Counted from the first letter of the stretch, positions 34,344 to 46,879 are shown. The stretch: DNA of 64,000 nt from Rhizomys pruinosus (GCA_009823505.1 VZQC01000590.1:231824-295823); one strand, 5' to 3'. Notes: generated from the sequence alone by a model not told the origin. A program made the numbers and translations.

Positions 34344-34378
34344 ATATATAGTATATTATATATATATATATATATATC
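34344..34378. repeat. (TA)n microsatellite
   Basis: Near-pure TA array with one interruption (tatagtatattatatata). Confidence 0.95.
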
Positions 34379-34384
34379 ATCCAG

Positions 34385-34935
34385 TGGTCCTTTAAACATG
34401 CATGGCTGCAATCCACATGATGTTCTTCCCTCCTTGGACGAGGCTAGCAGCTTTATAAGACTGCAAGCTTTGGAGTTGTCCCCTGACAGCAGGCCAACAG
34501 TTCCTAGGCTGAGCTCTGGCAAGAAGGGGTGAGGGAACCAGGAGAAGTCACCCAAAGACAAAGCAAACAGACTCAAAGAGAAACCAGGAGAAAGATTCCT
34601 TTTTATTCATGCCAGGAATGTGTGTATATACTGAAAGCTACTGTGCTCTGGGCAAGGAAGTGGGAGGCAGGAGGAAGGGAAGGGTGAGCCACCTTGGCTC
34701 CTACTGGGGGCAGCAGAGCACCTGTTTGTGTAAACAATAAACTAGAGGTGTGACATTTTGCTCAATATCTTGAAGAAATAGGTGAGGCAGGATATACTGA
34801 AATATCCCAACCTCACAGAGCTACAGATAACTCACAGAAGCAACTTAAATGCCCATGGAGATATCACATAACTCACAGAAGCCCATGGACAGTCTGCAGT
34901 TCCTTACCTCAAGCCAAAGTCTCATTCCTACACTT
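34385..34935. mobile_element. Possible LTR-derived block, unassigned
   Basis: Distinctly less AT-rich than its surroundings. On the minus strand there is cttataaagctgc (TATA-like, near 34450) upstream of the end of the block. On the plus strand aacaataaactagag (34732-34746) could be a polyadenylation signal. The direct repeat atcacataactcacagaagc / agataactcacagaagc (34825-34880) is a short local duplication. Ends are undefined. Confidence 0.3.
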
Positions 34936-34957
34936 GGGAGGGGTATTAAAGGCAAAA

Positions 34958-35170
34958 AGGGATAAGGATGTGGTTCAGCATATACAAAGTGTATAGACAC
35001 AAGACTCGTAACCAGATTTTAATCAGTACAACCATGTAAAAGGTTAGATGTGGTGGCAAGCACATGTAATCCCATCCCTTGACAGTGAGATGTGAGGCAG
35101 TGGCAGGAGACCAGCCTGGAAGCTCAAGGGCCAACTATAGTCTACTATGCAATGTGATAGGTAAAACAGC
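34958..35170 (+). mobile_element. ID/B1 composite SINE (B4-like), old
   Basis: A degenerate tRNA/ID-like head (aggatgtggttcagcatatac ... ccagattttaatcagtac) is followed by a B1-like half (ttagatgtggtggcaagcacatgtaatcccatcc ... gaccagcctgg). The order ID then B1 fits B4/ID_B1 SINEs. Confidence 0.65.
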
Positions 35171-36123
35171 AAGAATATCTTGGATCAGCCTGTTTGGAGA
35201 AACTCCATTTCAAAGAACATAGCTAGCAAAGAGTTCTTCCTTTCAAGTTCTGTTGGTTAACCAAATACAAGGACAATAGCCATTGTATTGTGAGGATCTA
35301 TGGGACCTTTCTTGTCAACTCCAGAAAAGGGCTTCTCTTCCTTCCATTGGACATTTTATCTGTTAGCCTGTATTATCTATTAGGACACCTGAACCCCTGA
35401 TAGAAGGTTATTGTAACACTTAAACTCTTTATATTACATGTATTATAGCATATTAAAGGAGCTTGTATAGTAAGTTTCCATATGACGGTTACAAAATGCC
35501 TTTAGTGTTAGTTACCTCTCCATTTGCTCTGGTACCGACTGCAAATCTTCGTCTCTGCTGGTTATCTTCCATGGCACTGAGTCTATTCATGTTACTAGCA
35601 GAGAAATGTTAAACATCTATCTTATCCAACTGTGAGCCTGTGAGCTACAAAAACAGCTGTCTTGGAAAAATATACTCACAAGTGCAATAGTGGCAGGACA
35701 ATTACAGGAGTTAGCAATCAGCATATTATTGAATTTAAGTCCATTTTATAATATGGAGGCAAACCTAACACCATTATTAGGGCTAAGGACCTGTGCCCAG
35801 ACAGGTGACAGGACATAAGGTAGAATCTACTACTACCAGTCTACTAAATAAAGATATTATTAAATGCATTCCTGGTTACTGTAGTGCTATTACCTTAGAT
35901 TGCTGAATCCTTCAACACTTGTCAGAAGTCACTTCTTGCAATAGATGATGATTAACAGAGTCACAAATAGTCAAAGGGCAGAGAATAAGATGCTATGGGT
36001 TCTCAACCCCGGTATAGAACAAGCATATCATACCATCCCCTCCAAAGGCTTACGGATCATTGCAGAGGAGGCAGCAGAAAGATTGTAAGACCCAGAGGTG
36101 GCTGAGAATCTGTGTTGTCTGGT

Positions 36124-36258
36124 CACCACAGGACGGCTGCTCATACGAACCCACAGCACTTGGGATATCAGCACAGGACAGCTGATCATTTGAACCCACA
36201 GCACTTGGGATATCACCACAGGACAGCTGGTCGCATGAACCCACAGGACATGGGCTAT
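36124..36258 (+). repeat. 45-bp tandem repeat, three units
   Basis: Three adjacent units of exactly 45 bp start at 36124, 36169 and 36214. Each has the order c-a-c/g-cacagga, cagctg, gaacccaca, acttgggatat. Unit 2 is closest to unit 1, and unit 3 is the most altered near its end. It lies in the L1 3'UTR. Confidence 0.9.
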
Positions 36259-36432
36259 CCCACACAGGGCCCAAACAAACCCAAATAAGACAGGGCTCCA
36301 AATGCATTGGGGAGGGGCCAGGACACCTTAGCCCCAGATGAGGATCCATTGAGAATTGATAGCTGCTGGGAGAGGTAGAGTAATATTTCCCTACTTATGT
36401 GATGTGATGCTTGGTAATTTGGGTAGACTGCA

Positions 36433-36435
<3 letters not shown>

Positions 36436-36475
<40 letters not shown>
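36436..36475. repeat. (CA)n microsatellite
   Basis: About 20 uninterrupted CA units within the L1 3'UTR. Confidence 0.97.
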
Positions 36476-36478
<3 letters not shown>

Positions 36479-36694
36479 GAGCCACTAGCTCTTGGGAAAC
36501 CAAGATTATACTAAATAGGTCTTTAAATTTCATTTCTAAAAAGACAAATAATAATAGAGGACAGGAAGTCAGGGAGTAGGAGATAGAAATGGTGGTTTGA
36601 ATAAGATGAAAGTACGTTATATGAAATTCTCAAACCAGTAAAAAGATTTGAACAAAAAAACCTAAATAAACTAAATAAAACAAAATAAGTACAA

Positions 36695-37380
36695 TGAAGA
36701 AATAAAGGTATCTGGAAACCATAGAGGGAGAGTAATGATCTGTGTTTGAAATGCTGAAAGGTGGGTATTACCATGTCTTTCCCTTCGCCAATCTCTTCAG
36801 AAAAATCTTGAAGAAATTGGTCTTATCTATTTTGTGAAAAATGCAACTACAATGCTCATGAAGCACTTCAAACTGTGTAAGAAAAATGAAGAGATATTAG
36901 CCAATCTTAGCACTATTGTACTGAGTAATGATCAAGTCATCTACAACTTTTTAAATTATTAATTTTCTTTTTTTCAATATGGATCCAAACCTATTTTAAT
37001 TAAAATAACATAATTTATAAGAATTATCTTTTCATATCTAATATGATATGTTAAACATACAAGAAAATATGTTTAATGGTCAAAGAAACATTTTAACTGG
37101 ACTAGAAAATTATAAATGAAAAAGATAGGTTCTGAATAGAGAAGGACAAGGAAAAATTTTAAGTGAAAGCTGTGATTTTGGCACAGTGTTTTAGAAAGTT
37201 TGAACAATTTATGAGAGGTACTTTAGCTGATGAGCATAATTGAGATATGGGAAAACTTTTCAAAATTTTAATTGTAGATGGAAATCTTTACTCCGACTAC
37301 TTGCAATATATTATTTACCTAATCATTTCAAGATATAACAGCATCTAATGATCCTAAATTTCTGCATGATTTATAAATTT
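36695..37380. other. No feature recognised
   Basis: AT-rich sequence between two L1 relics. No family or frame recognised. Confidence 0.4.
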
Positions 37381-37384
37381 TTAA

Positions 37385-40300
37385 AATTTTATTGAGTTTT
37401 TATACATTTTAAATAATAGTTCATAATGAAATTTAGACCCCATGTCTTGTTTTCAGTCCCCCACAGGGCCCCCCTTGATATCCTGTATTCTGTCATATAT
37501 GTTAATTCATGTCCAGCCAAACATTTGTATAGATGTCCCTTGGTGCAAGTTCATCCACTGAATTCTTGTCAGCTTATGTATTGTCACTAACTTAAAGAAG
37601 ATCTATGCTCCCTCACCCTACAGTAATCAGTTGCCAATTGTTTCTTGGCTAGAGTTGTAGCTTGCTGCCCATTTCCCCTGATCTATGATTGGTTTTATTT
37701 TGATTTAGTTTACATAGGTCTTGTACATGCTGTCATCATTGAAGCAAGTTCACATAAACAAGTTCCCAGAGTCTTCAAAGCCTGTTTCCTATGTTCATGC
37801 ACAAACCCTGTCTCTTATAATCTTTAATCTCCCTATTCCACAATGATCCCTGAGCCACTAGTGGCCCTGACAAGGAACATGTACTCTGCAATTTCTCATT
37901 CAATAACATTTGGCCATTTGTGTATGCATCACTCTGTTGTATATATCACTCTGTTCTTTGCATCACTCTGTTGAATGCATCACTTCTGTATGCATCACTC
38001 TGTTTGTTGTATGCATCACTTCTGTATGCACCACTCTGTTGTATGCATCACTCTGTTGTATGCACCACTTCTGTATGCATCACTCTGTTGTATGGGGAAG
38101 CTTTACTGGTAAAAGTTGAGGGATGCCTTAGTATTGTCTACCCCATGTTCTGGTATGTTCCATGAGCCTTAGATATTAAAATTCAACTCTAGATGTCACT
38201 TATAGCTAGGCATCTCTCAGAAATATATTCTCTATGTGTGACCAATTGTGGAACTCTGTAATAGCCATCATCTTATGCAAAGGGATGCTTCTTCATGAGT
38301 TGTTTACAGTATACTAGTTTGTAAACGTAAGGATCCGTATTTAACATACAGTAAGAAAGTTCATTTGTCTAGAGATAGTTTTCTCTAGGATGTATCACCT
38401 CTCTAGTCATGTGTATTTGGCTATCTTTACAGAGCCAGACATGATTTCCCTATAATTAAGAAGGTGTTAAGTTGAACTAGAGAGCTGTTGATTTCCCTCT
38501 AGATAAAAGTGCCACTCCTGTACCAATAAAGATAGTTTGCTGTGCAAATCACTGTGGGTTTTAGGCTTGACAACTAGGTTGGACAAATAACTGATCTTTT
38601 TACTTGGTAGCTTGCAGTGTCCTCTCAGATTGCGAGCTGGTCTCCAGGGAGAAGGAAGGCTTCCAGCTCAGATCCAGTGCCAGTGCTCCAACTCGTGGAT
38701 CAGAAATATGTTCTTTCTTCATCAATAGAGTCTTACTTTTGAATTCAGGGAGGTAATCAAGGGCTTTCATAATAACCTGCTTCATTTGCAGAAATGCTTG
38801 GACAATTCTGAACAAGAATTTGAAGTGAATTTTATCATGTTTGGCACTGTGTTCCTTGTTAGATAGTCTTCAGGTATAGTTATAAATATTCACTCATGTT
38901 CAGCGTTTTCCAGAAAGGTTTGAGTTGTACATTTTCCTCTGGCTTTTTATGCCACCTAAGCTTGATTTATCTTATCTCACTTATCTCTCTCACAGTCTAA
39001 CCTCTGTCTTTACCTCCCAGTTTTAAATACCCCTATTTTTCCCATTCTCCCCTTGCTAAATTCTGTCTCCTGTTATCTACCCTTTGTTGAGTCCTTCTAT
39101 CCTTTTATCACCCAAAGCTTCCTCAAATGCATGTCCCTCCCTCCTTCCCAGTTGAATACTCCTGTTCCCACTGCATCCCCCTTTGTAACCCTGTTTCCTA
39201 CTGTCTCTGTCACTTGGACCCTTTCTTTCCTTTTACCTCTGTGCTTCCTTTCCATTGTCCTGGCTCCTGCTCTTACATTAGGATATATACTCACATATGT
39301 GGAGTTAAGAATGGCCGATGAGGGAGAACACAGGTTGCTTGGTTTCCTGACTCTGTATTACTTCACTTACCATAACAATTTCTAGTTCCATTCATTTTAC
39401 CTGCAAATTTTGTAATTTTGTCTTTGCTTACCACTAAGGGAACTTTGTTGTACAAATCTACCACATTTTCAGTCAAGGAACATTTAGGTTGTTTCCATTT
39501 CTTAACTATTATGAAAAGAACAACAACAAGCATGGATGTGCATATATCTCTACAGAAGGATGAGTTCTTTAAGTATATGTCTAGGAATGGTATAAGTTTA
39601 TCATATGGTAGGTTCAATTTTAGTTTAAATGTTCTCCACACTTCTTTCCAATGTGTATCTTAGCCATTTAAATTTCTTAATTTGAGTAATTCCATGCCCT
39701 AAGCACAATGTTTTATTGCATCATTTATTTTCCTGTTTCTCTGTCTGTTGAGTTCTTCCTATATTTTGGACATTAATCCTCTGTTGGATGTGTAGCAGGT
39801 GAAGAAGGTGTTCTGTCACACAGCAGGTTTCTTCTTCACTTTCTTGGTTATTTCTTTTGTTGTACAGAAACTATTTTGTTTAATGAGGTTCCACTAATTG
39901 ATTGCTGATTTTAACAACTGAGCAGCCAATGTTTTATCTAGAAAGACATTTCTTGCAACTATAACTTCTAGGGTACTACCTATGTATTATTTTAGAAATT
40001 TGAGGGTTTCAGATTTCATATGGAGGTCTTTGATCCATTTTGGAGTTGACTTTCATGAAAGTTGAAAGATAAGGGTTGATTTTGTTCTTCTACAGGTGGA
40101 GAACTAGTTTTTCCAGGATCATAGGGTGAAGATGCTATCTCCAGCCTCATTGTGTGCTCTTTGCATTGTTGTCATATATCAAGTGGCTGAAATTGCATGT
40201 AATCATGCTTGCATATCCTGTTACATGGCATTGATCCATGTGACTATTTTGTGCAAGTACTATGCTGTTTTTTTTTTTTACTATAGCTATGCAATATATT

Positions 40301-40510
40301 TTGAGATCTTATATGGTGATCTCTCAGTACTTTTGGTCTTTTTGCTCAAAATTGCTTTGGTGATTCATGGTCTTTTAGCATTCCATATGAATTTTGCATT
40401 GGTTTTATTACTAGCAAAGTTAAGAATATCATAGGATTTTGATTGGCATCTCATTGAATCTATAGGTTGTTTTTTATTGGATAGTCATTTTCAAAATATG
40501 ATTTCTACCA
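37385..40510 (-). mobile_element. Old L1, about 3.1 kb, 3'UTR plus ORF2 C-terminal half, reverse
   Basis: From left to right (3' to 5' of the element): 3'UTR terminus (tttaaaattttattgagtt), the Lx-like 3'UTR to about 39290, then ORF2 in reverse. ORF2 words include cacttaccataacaatttctagttcc, ttgatccattttggagttgactt and gtactatgctgttttttttttt. A broken frame on the minus strand (39363-39641) retains ORF2 C-terminal traces such as WRTFK and LPYDKLIPFL. It is the longest old L1 in the window and contains a 17-bp minisatellite. Confidence 0.8.
37926..38093 (+). repeat. Minisatellite, about 17-bp unit, 10 copies
   Basis: Ten consecutive units built on gcatcactctgttgtat. Lengths are 17, 17, 17, 15, 21, 15, 17, 17, 15 and 17 bases. 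The 15-base form gcatcacttctgtat recurs three times (once as gcaccacttctgtat), which suggests that blocks of units were copied together. The array lies in an L1 3'UTR and encodes nothing. Confidence 0.93.
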
Positions 40511-40825
40511 AACCATGAGCATGGCAGATTTGAGGCAGAAGATCAGGAGTGAGCCTGGGCCCGACGCCAGGTAGGAGACAGAGTGCTCAGAGACCGTAAT
40601 TTTTTTTTTTTAATGAGTTTTGGGTAATTCGTACTATGTGGGAGCTCTGCACTATGCCTCATACATCTCATGTACCAGCAGAATTTATAGTGTTATTTTG
40701 GCATTTGGATTCCTCCTTTAAACTTTTATTATTGTTTTAATCCCCAATAAATCAACACTACAAAATTATCCATTTTGTGAAATAATCATAGTTCAAAGCA
40801 GTAGTTTATTTGGAAATAAACATAT
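40511..40825. other. No feature recognised
   Basis: A short less AT-rich segment (40520-40600) followed by AT-rich sequence. No family recognised. Confidence 0.4.
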
Positions 40826-40828
40826 TCC

Positions 40829-41015
40829 TGGGGTTGGAGAGATGAGTAAGTGGCTAAGCCCAGTGGATGGTCTTGCAGAGGACCCTGGCTCTAGTCATAG
40901 CCCACACATGGCACCTAATAACTGCAACTCCAGTTCCAGGGCAACTGACACTCTCTTTTGACCTCTGTGGGCATTGACCAACACAGCTACATATATAAAT
41001 ATTATATATATATAT
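40829..41015 (+). mobile_element. Old B2/B3-type SINE
   Basis: ggggttggagagatgagtaagtggc is the head. The B box is eroded (ctggctctagtcat). Single aactccagttccaggg unit. It ends in a TA-rich tail. Confidence 0.85.
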
Positions 41016-41119
41016 AATAACAAATATAATTTAAAAATTATACTTTGAAAAGTATGAATTTTGTTTAAATTTGTATAGTATATTTATTATATAAACTCAA
41101 TAATTAGTTTTCTTTTAAA

Positions 41120-41313
41120 ACATTTCCTTTATTATTTTGGGTATATGTGTATTGCTTGCATGTATTATATAAGTGCATCTGTGCCTTGCCATGCCCCTTG
41201 ATATCAGAAGAGGGTTTCGTATTCCTTATTTGTTAGTCCCCATGTGTGTGCTGGGAAGCAAAGCCAGGTCCTCTGCAAGAGCAGCCAATGCTCTTAACTG
41301 TTGAGCCATCTAT
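41120..41313 (-). mobile_element. Old B2/B3-type SINE
   Basis: Reverse copy ending in ctcttaactgttgagccatc. The middle is deleted (the aactccagttccagg region is missing between 41220 and 41240). Confidence 0.8.
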
Positions 41314-41398
41314 TGTAACTTTAACCAATTTTCTGTGAGTTTGGTGCTTAAAGCAACTTTTCTGTAATCTTATACTTCTGGAGACTAGGAGTCCAAAT

Positions 41399-41605
41399 TG
41401 GGGGCTTTAGAGATTGCTCAGATATTAAAAACTCTTATTCCTTTACCAGAGAACCTAAGTTTGCTTCCTAGCACCAGCTTTGAACAGCTCACAACTGCCT
41501 ATAATGCTGGTCCCAGGAGATCTGCTCTCCCAAGTTTCCCCTCACACTTAGCATATGCTCACATGGACACAGTCACACATACACATGAATACATGAATTT
41601 TAAAC
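41399..41605 (+). mobile_element. Old B2/B3-type SINE, diverged
   Basis: gggggctttagagattgctcagatattaaaaa is the eroded head, followed by ctcacaactgcctataatgctgg and a CACA-rich end with an aatacatgaattt tail. Confidence 0.7.
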
Positions 41606-41609
41606 ATAG

Positions 41610-43155
41610 TCCAAATTGACCTTACAAGGCTAAAATGGGTATCTAAAATGTCTAAAATATTGGGACAACATTAGAGAGACTATTTTTCTTGTTTTCCTAG
41701 GTCCAGGAGATGTACAGTTCTTGCTTTTGGCCCTGACTTTCATTTTTAAAGTCAGTGACAGCATTTTCCCGATCAGGTTCATTCTCCTCCCTTTTTCTTA
41801 CATTTATGACTTAAGAATCTGTTTATCCCATTAAATCGGTATAGGATATAATCAATGGACTATCATCCTTAATGTCACCTGAGACTGGAATTGTCCTTTG
41901 CCCTGTGATCTGACATCACTCACACATTCTAGACTTAGCATCACTGTCACACTTGTCCCTTAGATCCTGCCACCAGCCCCTAAGTAAAACAAAATGCTCC
42001 ATTTTCTACCCCCTATCTATCTCACTTTCGAGTATTCATAATTCATTTTTAGACTGATGTCTCACGACCAGCTTCTGCACTTAGGGTTATGGAACATACT
42101 TCAGATTTAATAGGATTGAATTTCTTACTGCTACTGTTAAAATTTTCCCCAGTATCTTCCAAATTTGAGGGGATGTTATATAGTATCCAAAATTTTGGAT
42201 TTGTATTCACTGGTCAGCTCACAAAGCTGACGATGACCTTATTGTATGATTCTTTGGAAGTAAGTACCCAGTAGGGAGACATTCTTTCTACACCTCCACC
42301 ACCTTTGTGGCTATACAAATCATGTTGTAAATGTCAGAATCTGTTTTCTACAATTCATTCTTTAAAGTTTCCTTTCCCTGGTACTGAAATTTAACAACCA
42401 GTGAGCCTAACAATAAACTGAAACCTTATAGGCAGAAGTAGCTTTCAAAATAATAGAATTTTGGTATTGACATAATAAAACACCACTATATTGTAGGAAG
42501 TTTTTATGATATTTTTGTAATATTGTATTTCATATTTGACATTTACAACTTATAACTAGAAGAACAAATTTATTTTAAGTTTCAGTCAACATTGAATTTA
42601 TATAGTTCAATTATGCCTAAAATCAGACATTATTCTCAACTGACAAAATAACTTTTGCCATCATTTATAAAATCTAGAAGGAATAGTATGTAATAAATAT
42701 TTTATATGCTAATATTCTGAATGTTTCAAAAACACCTATTTGTGAATGATTGAGGTTAAAAATATATTTGAACATGGTTTTACCTGAGGGTATATTGATT
42801 CTAAGAAGACCACAAAGCATTTCCTTTAGTTTTTTGAGATTTTTTTTATAATCAGCACGTTCATATAGTATGGTATTAATTAGGTAAATTTATGCAATTT
42901 TAATGTTGGAGTGCTACTAAGTGGATTAGATGCCTGAGCTGGAAAACGCTACAAATATAAAAAGAGATGCAGAAAATTCTAGAAACACTTGGACATTACC
43001 TTCCAGAGCTGTGCTTGATTCTGTATGTCCTCCATCACTATTTGTGTTTATGTGGGATGGCAAGAATACTACTATGATCCTCTGAGAGTCACTGAGGATT
43101 AGCTATGCATTAGAATACTTTGTATATGGCCCTCTGATTTACAAAATCAAAAGTC
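41610..43155. other. No feature recognised
   Basis: Long stretch without recognised repeats. The frame at 42089-42274 has no motif. It may contain very old repeats beyond recognition by eye. Confidence 0.4.
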
Positions 43156-43159
43156 TCTC

Positions 43160-43262
43160 CTAGGCTGGCTATGATAGCACACACATTCAATCACAGTACT
43201 TGGGAGGCAGAGGCAGGTTCTCTGTAATTTTGAGGCCAGTCTGCTCTACATGGTGAAATACT
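43160..43262 (+). mobile_element. B1 SINE fragment, old
   Basis: taggctggctatgatagcac ... tcacagtacttgggaggcagaggcagg ... gaggccagtctgctctaca is the 5' two-thirds of B1 with many substitutions. The 3' end is missing. Confidence 0.85.
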
Positions 43263-43980
43263 TAAAACTTGTGATATACAAGATAAGCATAGAACATTGT
43301 AATACAAAGTAAGAAAAGAATAAATTAAAATAAGATAAAACCACAAACAAAATATAATTAAGACAGAGTCAAGTGTTACAGAAGGCAAGGAAAAGAATGC
43401 TAAACCTGGGGTCGTTTTAGCAAATATTAAGGATATAAAGAATAAGATTATAAATTCTACAGCTATTTGCCATAAAAATATAAATAATAATTTATAAAAT
43501 ATATAAACAGAAAGAAGAGACAGAGTCCTTAAATCCTGTAGACATCTTAAACAGAATACTAATTCCTGACTCTATAAGGTAAGTGGTTACTTCCTTCTGA
43601 AGAGTACAGTTAGAAAAGTACATAACTAAGGATATAGACCTCAAGAGAAAAACATTGATAAGCAGTATTTCAAACCAGAGAGCAAAGCTGAATAACAATG
43701 GTAATACATCATGTGTTTTTGATAAGATGTGATGCAAATAGTACTTTATCTCTGAGGTCATCTACCCTAGTAAATACTGTACATATATTTCCAAGATGTT
43801 AAAATCAGATGAATACAAAATGAGAAATAAATATAAAGCCTTTAACCAAAAAAGCTCAATAATGTTAGTCATAAAAATCAAGGGGGCTTCATTCACTGGT
43901 ACTCAGAATGCAATTGGCTTAGAGCTTTCTCATATCCTCAGGTGCATTTAGATTGTCAGATTAACCTGTGTTAAAAAAAT
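43263..43980. other. No feature recognised
   Basis: A-rich on the plus strand. The minus-strand frame at 43492-43761 has no recognisable domain. Confidence 0.4.
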
Positions 43981-43989
43981 AAAATATAA

Positions 43990-44238
43990 GGGGCTGGAGA
44001 GATAGCCTAGTGGTTAAGAGCACCGACGCTCTTGCAGAGGACCCGGGTTCGATCCCCAGCACCCACATGGCGGCTAAGAACCGTCTGTAACTCCATTTCC
44101 AGGAGAACTCCAGTTCCAGGGGAATCCGAGACCCTCTTCTGACCTCCACGGCATTGCACGACACGGGTGCACAGACCTGCATGCAGACAGTACATTCATA
44201 CACATACACAAATAAATAAATTAAAAAAAATAAAAAAA
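43990..44238 (+). mobile_element. Young B2-related SINE
   Basis: Full-length plus-strand copy with the 17-bp internal duplication. Target-site duplication aaaatataa at 43981-43989 and about 44239-44247, A-rich and thus of uncertain length. Confidence 0.94.
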
Positions 44239-44249
44239 AAAATATAAAA

Positions 44250-44715
44250 TAGATGTATATACTTAAAAGTAAGGTTTCCCTCATGTGTAAACAACAGCTA
44301 CATGCTTCTTTCCTTTACTACTGTAGCAAACCAAGGCACTGATGAGAGGCAAGCAAATGGTGCTTCACTTTACAGTGTTTATCAGAGCACTTAATGAAAT
44401 GTAAGGCTAGTATTTATTTGAAGTTGTACAGTATGAGTTAATTCACACCTGTTGGAATAGAATATATAAATCTGTTGAGTATTTAAAAGGCTTTACATGT
44501 TTTTGTTTGTGTTTGGATTCTTTGTACTTTTTCATGTTGAGTACATGAATATACAAAGTTCAAGGGGAAAAAATCAAGGGGTCTTAAAAGAAGGAACTAA
44601 TCGATGTGATACATAAACCTAGATGGATTGTGAAAGGGGGAAATGGAGAAAAAATAAGAAATTCTAAATGTGTACACTTTTGTTGAAAATACTGCATTAA
44701 TACACATTTACTAAT
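44250..44715. other. No feature recognised
   Basis: AT-rich sequence, no repeat or gene seen. Confidence 0.4.
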
Positions 44716-44717
44716 GT

Positions 44718-44965
44718 TACAGTTTGAATGAAAACTGTCTCCATGGACTTATTTGTTTGGGTACTTGGTCCCTAGCTGATTCTGCTGGAGTGCTGTAGAA
44801 CCTTTGATGATATGACTAGCTAGCAGAAGGAAGCTACTTGAGTTGGACCTTGAAGTTGGTATCTGCATCTGCTTCTGGTCTGATATCTCTACTTCTTTTC
44901 TGCTGCTATGGGTGTCTGTCTCCAGGGACATCCCATGCCTTCTCCTCCAAGATGATTGAATCTGT
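44718..44965 (+). mobile_element. Old ERV/MaLR-type LTR fragment
   Basis: tgttacagtttgaatgaaaactgtctccatggac and gtacttggtccctagctgattctgctggagtgctgtagaacc resemble the 5' part of the LTR family also found at 50838-51203 and 55721-56081, in the opposite orientation and much more diverged. Confidence 0.5.
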
Positions 44966-45296
44966 GAGTTTAAATATTTCAGTTATTTCTGTCAGCCAAT
45001 GACAACAATGAGAAAATTGATCAAAACAACTAATTATAACAAATATACCATACTAATATCTGATCATAATAATTAAGGAATTGGTGTGAGTATACAGTCT
45101 CTTTTCTAGCATCAGTTATTATATGGACTAATAACATTATAAAATAAAGTTAATTTATTTTTTTCAAAATATTTATGAAGCTGGCATTATTTCCTTTGAA
45201 ACAATGATTGGTTCTAATTATGAAGTATCTATCAAGTATAAATTGGCAAACCTCTCATATGTAAGTATGCATGTTAAGTTACAGGTGTACTTATTT
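44966..45296. other. No feature recognised
   Basis: AT-rich, unassigned. Confidence 0.4.
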
Positions 45297-45308
45297 TAAA
45301 GGGATTTT

Positions 45309-45527
45309 AGAGGGATGGGAAAATAGCTCAGTGGTTAAGAAACTGCAGAAATTTACAGAGCACCTGAGTTCAGTTTCCAGTCCTCATGTCTAGAGACTCA
45401 AAACAATTTTACTTTCAGCTCCTTATCTCAAATTCCTCTGACTTTCACAAATGTTGCACTCATGATTACAAACCCATACACAGGCATACATATGTACACA
45501 CAATTAAATAATAAAAATAAAATCCTT
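45309..45527 (+). mobile_element. Old B2/B3-type SINE
   Basis: gggatgggaaaatagctcagtggttaag is the head; gagttcagtttccag is the B-box region. The tail is A/T-rich. A target-site duplication is still visible: taaagggatttta (45297-45309) and taaaggggatttta (45527-45540). Confidence 0.85.
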
Positions 45528-45540
45528 AAAGGGGATTTTA

Positions 45541-46195
45541 ATTGTTCCGTTTGTAAAATGTTTTTCATCTGTCTTTTGTAACAATAATGGATGTGTCTGG
45601 GTACCTGACACAAAAGGAAGCAAGGAAATTGATGTTTGGCGTTACTGGGAAACAATGCTTTTTTGTGGATGCATTTATTGCAGTCATGATAACAGAGGAG
45701 AAATTTTTGACAGGTTAATTTTTTCTCTTATGCAAATGTTCTCTTAGCTCAAATCTCATCATACTCTAAAGCATGTATTAAGTATTACAGGAAGAAGAAT
45801 GAAAAACCTGTGTAGCATTTAGATGTTTTCCTGATAGGGGACTTGGGCCCACTGATCAGGCCAAGTCCTGGTTTTTCTTGAGCTTGACTGGTGTTTATCC
45901 TGAGAGCTGAAACTTAGAGTGAGAATTGTACAATGTTCGAACCAAGTACCAGATCAGAAGTTGTGGTGTCCATGTGGTCTCCAAAGGGCCTCATCGCTGG
46001 TGTTTGCAACCTGTTGTGTACTGACAAGCAGTGCTACTCAAAATAATTCCTGTATTTGGATGTCCATCATCAATTCCTGGCCATGACTGTTTGAAATGGT
46101 ATGGGTACTACAAATAAGCATCCAGACTAGATTATCATGCTTAGGAATTATCAGAATAGTCTTGCTCTCCTTATAAAAATTACTTATTTACAAAG
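45541..46195. other. Unassigned sequence
   Basis: 45830-46110 is less AT-rich than the flanks but carries no recognisable frame, motif or repeat end. Confidence 0.35.
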
Positions 46196-46199
46196 AACT

Positions 46200-46600
46200 G
46201 GAAATATAGTCATTAATCAAAAATGTGCTGCAGGAGACTTCTGCTGAGCATAGGATCCAGATCAGGGCAGTTCTTTGCCCTTTCTAAACATTGCATTGAT
46301 CATCAGAGAGTTAAGGAGTGTGCACAAGAAAATGGAATGAAATGCTAAACAAAATAGGCCAAGCCCATGTGGTAGAATTATGCTTGATTTCTCTCATGCA
46401 AAATGTAGGATTCTAATTGTAAAATAAGACAACCAAAACAACAACAACAAAAAAATGAACACAAGCTTAGAAGAGAGATTATTTGAGAAGAGAAAGGAGG
46501 CAGGTGGGAAGCGGAGAAAGCATCAGAGGCCGAGGAGAATGGCTATGTCTCATTGGCATACACTGTACGAATGCAAATGAAATAATAAAAATATTGTTTT
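46200..46600 (+). mobile_element. Old L1 3'UTR
   Basis: A purine-rich stretch (gagaagagaaaggaggcaggtgggaagcggag) follows an (AAC)n stretch, then tacactgtacgaatgcaaatgaaataataaaa as a 3' terminus. This is the usual order of the L1 3'UTR. Confidence 0.5.
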
Positions 46601-46879
46601 CACAATTAATACGCAGTAATGAAATATAGCATTTATCTTTAGCTCTTTAAGGGGAGACTTTAGAATTATCATTATTCATCTACAAATTTTTCATTCTTAG
46701 TTTTAATATTTGGCATTAAAACCATTAACAATTCACTATGGGCAATATATATGGGCCTATACATATTTCATCCTTTGAACCTTAGTGCTCAGGGAAGAAT
46801 CATGAATAGAAAAACAACATTCATGACTGAACTGTGTGATTTTAATATCAGTCAGGCTTTTTCAGACTGATTTTTAAAT

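Larger units (their letters stand above)
35480..36690 (+). mobile_element. Long old L1 3'UTR (Lx-like)
   Basis: caagcatatcataccatcccctccaaaggcttacggatcattgcagagg, agaaagattgtaagacccagaggt, ttgagaattgatagctgctgggagaggtag and the terminal cgttatatgaaattctcaaa follow the known Lx L1 3'UTR order. It contains a 45-bp tandem triplicate (36124-36258) and a CA array (36436-36475). It has no coding part, so it is strongly 5'-truncated or the ORF2 portion is unrecognisable. Confidence 0.7.

Noticed and set aside
37926..38093. CRISPR array
   Set aside because: Repeats are contiguous without unique spacers, the units vary in length, and the context is a mammalian L1 3'UTR. It is a minisatellite.
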